A DNA stretch of 7,149 bases from Lachnospiraceae bacterium (GTDB lineage Bacteria > Bacillota > Clostridia > Lachnospirales > Lachnospiraceae): contig JAFOYD010000191.1 of assembly GCA_017391545.1 (NCBI GenBank), positions 1-7,149 on the forward strand, given 5' to 3'. Shown in pieces: positions 1 to 4,446 of the stretch. Position numbers and translations under genes: made by a program. The notes under the pieces were generated by a model. The model had not been told where the DNA came from, searched no databases, and saw only the letters and a program-made list of their open reading frames with translations. Position 1 is the stretch's first letter. Every line of letters begins with the position of its first letter.

Positions 1-84
1 ACAAGTATTTACATAATTAAGTTATTTTTTTAGTAAAAATGTGGTTGCTGTTCATTCCATCCCATCAGCAAAATGTATCTTAAA

Positions 85-777
85 TCAAATCACGTAATAC
101 CACTCATCACTGTGGTGAATTTCCTCCGTTTTGCGCTCTTTTTGCTTGGATAGATTTTTACATGATTTCCTATGAGCGCAGTTTCACCGATGACAACGCC
201 TGTCCCATGGTCAATGAAAAAATATCTACCGATCGTCGCTCCCGGATGGATGTCGATTCCCGTCTCCGAGTGGGCGTACTCCGTCATGAGCCTCGGAATC
301 AGCGGCACCTGAAGCAGATATAGTTCATGCGCGATTCTGTTGATGGTCGATGCCATGAGCCCCGGATATGCGAGGATGATCTCCTCCTTGCAGCCTGCTG
401 CTGGGTCTCCGTCAAATGCAGCCTGCAGATCGGTCTCGACAAGCTCCCTGATATGGGGAATCTTGCGGAAAAATTCCGTACAGATGCGGAAAGCCTCCTC
501 CTCAGTCTGCTTTTCGTCCAGGGTTCCTCTTCGTTTACAGAAACCGAGTGCAAGGATCACCTGTTTATTCAAGTGGTAAAAGATGTCCTCCACCAGAACA
601 GACAGACTGTTCTCCACATTATATATCTTAAATGCTTTCTCCCGAAAGTACCCTGGGAATACGATCTGGGACAGCTTGTTTACGATTTCAATGACTTTTG
701 CCTTTTCCGTTCTTATAATCCTCCAAGATAAATTCAACAATATTTTCTACTTCTGCTTCTATTCTTAGTTCACCCAT
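85..777 (-). pseudogene. epsC: Serine O-acetyltransferase (EpsC/CysE type), frameshifted and internally deleted
   Basis: An intact enzyme acetylates L-serine with acetyl-CoA to make O-acetylserine, the cysteine precursor. The best start is the ATG at 777, preceded by AGAGAGG. It reads MGELRIEAEVENIVEFILED and stops at 688. The family sequence resumes one frame over from about 706 (VIEIVNKL, FPGYFREKAF, IYNVENSLSVL) through the helical domain to the start of the left-handed beta-helix. The catalytic pair is still visible in DIHPGATIG (Asp) and FIDHGTG (His), followed by VVIGETALIGNHVKIY. After KIY the acetyl-CoA-binding coils are missing. One frame runs to a stop at 90. Another gives KQKERKTEEIHHSDEWYYVI and stops at 85, which looks like the true C-terminal tail. 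The early frame change lies near the A-runs at 696-707 and may hide a small deletion. Family members are about 300 residues; roughly 80 appear lost. It is the third gene of the encapsulin operon remnant. Confidence 0.85.
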
Positions 778-799
778 AACGGTACCTCTCTATATAGTA

Positions 800-872
800 A
801 CACACGTAACTATTGATGCAATGTAACTATTCAGTACCCTCATAGTTACGATGCAATCGTAATTACGTGTGT
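800..872. repeat. Imperfect palindrome in the desulfurase-acetyltransferase gap
   Basis: The two arms, 800-831 and 841-872, are symmetric about position 836. ACACACGTAA at 800-809 pairs with TTACGTGTGT at 863-872. TGCA at 817-820 pairs with TGCA at 852-855. GTAACTAT at 823-830 pairs with ATAGTTAC at 842-849. The unit GTAACTAT also occurs at 806-813, so the arm carries an internal direct repeat. The stretch fills most of the 128-bp gap between the desulfurase stop and the acetyltransferase start. It lacks a T-run typical of a strong terminator. It could be a dispersed REP-like or MITE-like intergenic element, or an RNA hairpin that tunes expression of the last gene. The symmetry is seen directly; the role is inference. 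Confidence 0.7.
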
Positions 873-905
873 CAGTGTGTGTTCGTTTATGTAATCGGAA
901 CGGCT

Positions 906-1500
906 TCAGGCAAATGTCTTCAAGACCTTGACAAGTGCATCGATATCATCCGGTGAATTGTACAATGCCAGTGTCGGTCTGACCGAGCCTTCATAGCCGA
1001 AATGTCTGAGTACCGGCTGTGCGCAGTGATGGCCGGTACGGACTGCGATACCATAGTTGTTGAGACGGTTTCCGACTTCTTCGTCAGAATATCCGTCAAG
1101 CTTAAAGGACAGGACAGATGCCTTATTTGCCGCTGTACCGATAAAGTCAGCCACGGTCTGTCTCGCATTTTCGTAAGCGTCGGTCGACCTTGCCGCAAGT
1201 GCGTGGGCGCCGCGGTGCACGTTGGAATTTTCATGCTCATAATAATAGGTAAGCCTGTCGATCACAGCTCTGGGGCGCTGTGTGGAAGACTCCTGTATCA
1301 CCCTTTTGCACCAGTGCGTCAATTCCCTCTGCACAAACTTCAGGTTCCACATTGATACCTGCATCATTAAAGTCCTTCGTCAAATCAGGAAACAGGGCGT
1401 TTGCGAGTGCAGAAAGCTCTGCCGCGGTCGGAACACCCGCAAGCTCCTCAAGAGAGCCTGTCGTCGGGATCTCTGACACGTTCTGATTAATCGTAGTCAT
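906..1500 (-). pseudogene. Family 2A encapsulin cargo cysteine desulfurase (SufS-like), two internal deletions and a frame change
   Basis: Intact members are PLP enzymes that release sulfur from L-cysteine and are packed inside the Family 2A shell through an unstructured N-terminal extension. I prefer the ATG at 1500 (MTTINQNVSEIP), which has AGGTGAG just upstream, over the in-frame GTG at 1509. Residues 1-60 form the extension, including AAELSALANALFPDL. At about 1284-1305 the reading frame changes and the sequence jumps to the SufS core: STQRPRAVIDRL, YYYEHENSNVHRGAHALAAR, DAYENARQTVADFIG. A second junction at about 1125-1140 jumps to KASVLSFKLDGYSDEEVG and RTGHHCAQP, then VRPTLALYNSPDDIDALV to the stop. 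RTGHHCAQP holds the catalytic cysteine. The central PLP domain with the Schiff-base lysine is absent, so the product cannot be active. Only about 198 codons remain of an expected 500-600. It overlaps the shell stop by 14 nt, which suggests translational coupling in the ancestor. Confidence 0.88.
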
Positions 1501-1885
1501 AATACTCACCTACCACTACATCTTCAAGCACTGCAATAGCATCATCTGATAAAATCGCTGCGGAGCAGTATAAAGATAAGAGGTAAGAGGCAACTCCCTT
1601 GTCATCAATGCCGCGGAAGCGTACTGATAAGCCTCTGGAATGCTCATTCTTAAGTCCTGCCTGATATAAGCCTACGACACCTCTCTTTGCCTCACCTGTA
1701 CGAATGAGAAGAATGTTGGTCTTGCCGCTCTGGCTCTTTGGATTCTTGAGTCCGTCTACCAACAGCTTGTCGGTCGGGATGATCGGGATTCCTCTCCAGA
1801 GGATAAAGGTGCCTCCGGCAATCTGTGCGGTTACAGGTGGAACGCCTCTCTTGGTGCACTCACGCTCAAACGCTGCTATTGTATC
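1487..1885 (-). pseudogene. srpI: Family 2A encapsulin shell protein (SrpI-like), C-terminal fragment
   Basis: SrpI-type proteins are HK97-fold subunits that self-assemble into the nanocompartment around the cysteine desulfurase. The open frame begins right after a TAA at 1886-1888 and runs 132 residues: DTIAAFERECTKRGVPPVTA, GTFILWRGIPIIPTDKL, then the loop and strand around LLIRTGEAKRGVVGLYQAGL, LSVRFRGIDDKGVASYLLSL and AILSDDAIAVLEDVVV, ending EYYDYD. RGVPP, the WRGIPIIP segment, VRF.GID and the acidic-tyrosine end are characteristic of this shell group. Intact shells are about 300-310 residues, so the N-terminal 55-60 percent is gone, along with any start codon, ribosome binding site and promoter. 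Upstream there is only an orphan ORF and then the Rpn gene. The identification comes from recalled family sequence and is strong. Assembly into a shell is not expected. Confidence 0.88.
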
Positions 1886-1976
1886 TTACAATAGTCTTCT
1901 TTCCTGACGATGCTCCACAAAATACCGCATTGCCCATCTCACTGAAGCCACCACTACGTATCCAGTGAAATCTCAT
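1866..1976 (-). other. Unidentified 36-residue ORF at the broken 5' edge of the shell gene
   Basis: An ATG at 1976 opens MRFHWIRSGGFSEMGNAVFC and continues GASSGKKTIVRYNSSV to a stop at 1866. It overlaps the shell fragment in another frame. The composition looks protein-like up to about KKTIV, after which it is simply the shell DNA read out of frame. I do not recognise the family, and it does not match the SrpI N-terminus as I know it. There is no convincing ribosome binding site. It is probably a piece of a different gene, or foreign DNA joined to the shell at a deletion junction near 1886-1890. Confidence 0.3.
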
Positions 1977-1986
1977 TCCAATCTAA

Positions 1987-2961
1987 TTAAGGTATCAGTT
2001 GAATTTCGCTGCTTTCTTTCGCATATTTATCATAATAATTCTGTGCTTCTTCCGGTTTCAGTCCAAAACGTCTAATCAACTTATTTATAATAACTTCCTC
2101 CGTTTTTCCGTCCTCAAGATTATCAAGTATCAGAGCTTCAATACCTTCCTCTCTTCCTTCTGCCTTACCATCAAGCCATTGATCTTGCCATGCTTTACAC
2201 ATATCGGTTTTTCCCTCCTTTTTATCAATCGGGATATTAAGTCCCGTAAATACATTGATTGCTGAAACTGCCTCGTTTTCTAAACTCTTAAACTTGGGAT
2301 TCGACGCAAATATCGATTTCATTTTCTTCTTGTCATCAGATGCCTTTATGACCTCGAAAACTTCCCCAAGTGATGTTTGAAACCGTTCAAAATTCATGAT
2401 CTCCTGTGGGACAATCAAATGTAGATGGTAATTGTCCACATATCTTAATATCTGACTGTCCATATCTGGAAACATATCATGCAGGCATCTTGGTGCATCC
2501 CATGCCTCTGCTCCCCAATACACAGTCAAGGTAATAACAGGTGTCAGCTTGTCGTCTCTCTTAAATCCTGCCAAAAACTCTGCCGAAGAGTCAAAGTCTT
2601 TTTTGTCCTTGTGGCTTCTAGCTGCTTCCGCGACCTGTGAACCATAGTTCATTGCATCATAAATCATGTTCTTAACAGGCATCGCATAGTGAATGTCGCT
2701 CTGGTTTTCCGCTCCCAACAAAACATATATGATACCTTCAGTTTTCTTTATTATAGCACTCTTTAGTAAATCACGCCACTTTTGCTTTTGCATCTCTTTC
2801 CCGTCGATACCATAGAGCGATATCACTTCTGTCGTATCCTTTTCCTGCAGATCTTCAGGCTTAATGACTGATTTGCCATCAAACATATAGTAATTAAAAA
2901 CATCCGCAAACCTTTCGTTATTGGATAGAAATTCCTTTGCCTTAGTATCTTTTGCCCCCAT
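1987..2961 (-). CDS. Rpn family recombination-promoting nuclease / YhgA-like putative transposase
   Basis: This is a 324-residue, apparently intact member of the Rpn (PD-(D/E)XK) group, whose studied members cleave DNA and raise RecA-independent recombination. I start it at the ATG at 2961 (MGAKDTKAKEFL), with GAGGT 7-8 nt upstream. The frame stays open to a GTG at 3114, but that extension would run through the promoter and has no family likeness. The N-terminal part (FLSNNERFADVFNYYMFDGK, TTEVISLYG) is followed by the nuclease motif LLGAENQSDIHYAMPVKNMI, with E85 and Q87 as the (D/E)XQ-type variant of the active site. Next come TLTVYWGAEAWDAPRCLHDM, a charged middle, and the usual tail GKAEGREEGIEALI with a helical C-terminus (KLIRRFGLKPEEAQNYYDKY). 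It has its own promoter and possible SOS boxes. It lies directly upstream of the broken shell gene, where the shell 5' half should be. Confidence 0.85.
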   Translation of the reverse strand: MGAKDTKAKEFLSNNERFADVFNYYMFDGKSVIKPEDLQEKDTTEVISLYGIDGKEMQKQKWRDLLKSAIIKKTEGIIYVLLGAENQSDIHYAMPVKNMIYDAMNYGSQVAEAARSHKDKKDFDSSAEFLAGFKRDDKLTPVITLTVYWGAEAWDAPRCLHDMFPDMDSQILRYVDNYHLHLIVPQEIMNFERFQTSLGEVFEVIKASDDKKKMKSIFASNPKFKSLENEAVSAINVFTGLNIPIDKKEGKTDMCKAWQDQWLDGKAEGREEGIEALILDNLEDGKTEEVIINKLIRRFGLKPEEAQNYYDKYAKESSEIQLIP

Positions 2962-3000
2962 ATATGACCTCTTTCCAGATTTTTGTTCGAATATCGTTCG

Positions 3001-3014
3001 CGAAAGTATGTTCG
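3001..3014. promoter_or_regulatory. LexA-like box just downstream of the Rpn -10 element
   Basis: The 14-mer CGAAAGTATGTTCG differs at one position from the Gram-positive LexA consensus CGAAC-N4-GTTCG. It begins about 12 nt after the -10 hexamer in the direction of transcription, so it covers the early transcribed region where a repressor would block initiation or clearance. Two further GTTCG half-sites lie at 2985-2989 and 2996-3000. An SOS role is inferred from motif and position only. Confidence 0.4.
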
Positions 3015-3025
3015 TTTCTTTAATA

Positions 3026-3054
3026 ATTATATACTTGATAAAGTGATCTGTCAA
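3026..3054 (-). promoter_or_regulatory. Consensus sigma-A promoter of the Rpn gene
   Basis: On the minus strand TTGACA (3049-3054) and TATAAT (3026-3031) are separated by exactly 17 nt, a perfect match to the housekeeping consensus. Initiation is expected near 3019, leaving a leader of about 58 nt before the ATG at 2961. A promoter this strong in front of a DNA nuclease would normally need a repressor, which fits the LexA-like boxes on either side. Confidence 0.85.
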
Positions 3055-3063
3055 TAGCATTAT

Positions 3064-3077
3064 CGAATACTTGTTCT
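3064..3077. promoter_or_regulatory. Second, weaker LexA-like box upstream of the Rpn -35
   Basis: CGAATACTTGTTCT matches CGAAC-N4-GTTCG at all but two positions (the core GAAC-N4-GTTC at all but one). It lies 9 nt upstream of the -35 hexamer. Together with 3001-3014 it brackets the promoter. Alone it would be too weak to call. Confidence 0.25.
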
Positions 3078-3117
3078 GTTGAATTATTGTAACCAGACTC
3101 ACAATATAACCCACATT

Positions 3118-3159
3118 TTAACAATAGTACTGCCCACTATAATATCCTATATCTTTCAT
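3118..3159 (-). pseudogene. Possible start of a class IV aminotransferase, cut after about 11 codons
   Basis: A GAGAGGG ribosome binding site precedes the ATG at 3159, which opens MKDIGYYSGQYYC and stops at 3118. The opening resembles the first residues of D-amino-acid / branched-chain (class IV) aminotransferases of this bacterial group, which often begin MKxLGYYNG. Nothing of the rest of that enzyme is visible downstream. It therefore looks like a gene start left behind by a deletion. The alternative is a short leader peptide, or chance. The likeness rests on about 10 residues. Confidence 0.35.
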
Positions 3160-3549
3160 ACGCATCCCTCTCTTTCGTTCGTTTTCTGCATCTTACCCCA
3201 TTATTCCTATCTATTCAATGTGTTTTCGCGCAAACGTGTTCAAATCGAACGGCTCAGAACAATTTTTTACCACTTTTTGTGCCAATTTATTTTACCTTTA
3301 TCGGTGTTTTTATGCTTTTTTTGTGAAAACGCATTCAGCCTTGATTTTACTGGAAAAGAGGACAATTTTTGCATTGCTTTTTCTGATTATTTATATATCA
3401 GTTAGTGCTCTGTATGTTTTTTGGTAATTCATACCTGTTTGGTCGGAATATTTAATCCAGATTTTGATAAATTGAATACTATGAAAGTGTTAATGATAAT
3501 TAAGAAACAAGATAACTATCGAATGAGGGGAAGCAGTTTCATAAACTAC
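3160..3549. other. AT-rich stretch without a convincing gene
   Basis: About 390 bp, T-rich on the plus strand. Plus-strand frames open at 3079-3405 and 3218-3427, but they encode Phe/Cys/Tyr/Ile-rich sequence of no known family and lack a ribosome binding site. On the minus strand a weak promoter-like pair, TTGAAT (3213-3218) and TAAGAT (3190-3195) with a 17-nt spacer, points at the short ORF at 3159. I see no RNA gene, repeat array or insertion sequence end here. Confidence 0.5.
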
Positions 3550-3574
3550 AAAATGCACCCTTAAAAAGGGTGCA
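3550..3574 (-). terminator. Rho-independent terminator after the Rpn tail remnant
   Basis: TGCACCCTT and AAGGGTGCA form a perfect 9-bp stem with a 3-nt loop (3554-3574). On the minus strand it is followed by TTTTG (from 3553 down). It lies about 57 nt past the stop of the Rpn tail remnant at 3631. The U-run is short, so termination may be only moderate. Confidence 0.65.
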
Positions 3575-3630
3575 CTGTAAGCGGCTAAAAGCCAAAATAT
3601 TTGTGATATTTGAGAAGCCACATCAAACGG

Positions 3631-3957
3631 TCAACTATCAGATTCTTTCAACCGAGCCATCAGGGCTGCGATTTTTGCTTCCATTTCTGCAATTTGAACA
3701 CTTTGTTCGGCAATCCTGCTGCTTTGTTCGGCAATCTTAGCATCTTTATCAGCAATTGTGGCATCCTTGTCAGCAAGATTCTTTTCATAGGTGCGAATCT
3801 GCCGATAGTATTCTTCACGTCTGCGGCACTGTTCCCTGACATATTCGTCAGATGACAGTTCATACATTGTTCTGGCAGCTTCCTCATATGTTTTGTTTTC
3901 TTTTACCATGGCTTTCAACTCCTCCCATGTACGTGCCTTAAAGAGGGCAGCCCTGTG
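3631..3957 (-). pseudogene. C-terminal remnant of a second Rpn/PD-(D/E)XK-type protein with coiled-coil tail
   Basis: From about 3957 the frame reads HRAALFKARTWEELKAMVKE, then YEEAARTMYELSSDEYVREQ, CRRREEYYRQIRTYEKNL and a heptad coiled coil to the stop. ARTWEELK, the YELSSDE..REQC segment and the glutamate-rich coiled-coil end are typical of the C-terminal third of Rpn-like / PD-(D/E)XK putative transposase proteins in gut Clostridia. The nuclease domain that should precede it (roughly 180-250 residues) is missing. The frame is open back to an ATG at 3993, but those first 12 codons (MGWRSSDFRSQD) are aminotransferase DNA read in the wrong frame, so the start is an accident of the fusion. 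The protein differs from the intact Rpn at 1987-2961, which has no such heptads. Confidence 0.7.
3649..3774 (-). repeat. Six 21-bp units encoding six heptads
   Basis: The minus strand encodes ADKDATI, ADKDAKI, AEQSSRI, AEQSVQI, AEMEAKI and AALMARL without a break, six heptads in exact 21-bp register. The first four form two close pairs; the plus strand shows tttgttcggcaat twice, 21 bp apart. This is a parallel coiled coil with Ile/Leu at the last position and Ala at the first. The pairs point to tandem duplication of 21-bp units, and the copy number may vary between strains. Confidence 0.75.
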
Positions 3958-4353
3958 GTCTTGTGACCTGAAGTCCGAGCTCCTCCATCCCACCTACGAA
4001 CAGGTTTTTCATATGGGTATAATGCTCCTGGAGTTTTAAATCATGGATGCCATCATGGCCTCAGTGCTTCCGCATGTGACGACAATTTCCTTATCAGGAT
4101 CAATCTTCACTCCCGAAAAATGCTCCTGTTTTCTCGCCAGTGCCTCCCTGAAATTCTGTGCTCCCCACGTCAATGCATACTGGTGCGGTCCTGACGCTGC
4201 CACCTGTGCCAATCGGTCCGTGATCTCCTTTGGCGGGTCAAAATCCGGATATCCCTGTGACAGATTAATGGCATTATATTGGTTCGCTACCCTTGTCATT
4301 CTCCTGATCACAGAGTCTGTAAAATTCGCTGTACTGTTGCTTAATTTCTTCAT
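3938..4353 (-). pseudogene. PLP-dependent class I/II aminotransferase, central deletion and 3' fusion to Rpn tail
   Basis: The start ATG at 4353 has a strong GAGGAG 6-7 nt upstream. Residues 1-105 are typical fold-type I aminotransferase: DSVIRRMTRVANQY, AINLSQGYPDFDPP, HQYALTWGAQNFREALA, VVTCGSTEAMMASMI. They end at a stop at 4036. One frame over, from about 4041, the sequence continues KLQEHYTHMKNLFVGGMEEL and GLQVTRPQG, which belongs some 170-190 residues further along in such enzymes, then CPL and a stop at 3938. The centre, with the PLP lysine, is therefore deleted, and the last 80-odd residues are replaced by the Rpn tail. An intact enzyme would be about 390 residues and transaminate an amino acid such as methionine, glutamine or an aromatic; the exact substrate cannot be read. 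The remnant is non-functional. Confidence 0.82.
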
Positions 4354-4390
4354 GTTTTCTCCTCATATTTTCTTTCACTACATAATTTCC

Positions 4391-4434
4391 TTTTGAAAAG
4401 ACCTGCATCAAACATTCCTTGTCTGATACAGGTC
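4391..4434 (-). terminator. Terminator of the AAA-ATPase/PD-(D/E)XK gene
   Basis: On the minus strand GACCTGTATCA pairs with TGATGCAGGTC (11 positions, one mismatch) around a 13-nt loop (4400-4434), followed by TTTTCAAAA. It begins 13 nt after the stop codon at 4447. It separates this gene from the aminotransferase remnant, whose start is 38 nt further on. Confidence 0.65.
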
Positions 4435-4446
4435 AACATTTCATTT

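Noticed and set aside
327..731. Plus-strand 134-codon open frame
   Set aside because: It is the antisense of the acetyltransferase remnant, which has clear family motifs on the minus strand. It has no ribosome binding site and no recognisable domain.
688..777. Programmed ribosomal frameshift in the acetyltransferase
   Set aside because: The A-runs are short, no stimulatory structure is evident, and the same gene has a second break that removes its catalytic fold. Decay or error is simpler.
800..872. Terminator for the desulfurase gene
   Set aside because: The arms are long but imperfect, AT-rich and without a following T-run, so it is listed as a repeat instead.
2962..3114. N-terminal extension of the Rpn protein to the GTG at 3114
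   Set aside because: It would be translated through the consensus promoter. The extension has no family likeness, while the ATG at 2961 has a good ribosome binding site.
3079..3405. Plus-strand 108-codon open frame in the AT-rich gap
   Set aside because: Its composition is that of random T-rich DNA (Phe, Ile, Tyr, Cys). It has no ribosome binding site, and it overlaps the Rpn upstream region on the other strand.
3481..3564. Plus-strand 27-residue ORF starting MKVLMIIKKQDNYRM
   Set aside because: It has no ribosome binding site, it ends inside the terminator hairpin, and it resembles no small protein I know.
3583..3593. Small hairpin GGCT-AAA-AGCC
   Set aside because: The stem is only 4 bp. 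The 9-bp hairpin next to it is the better terminator.
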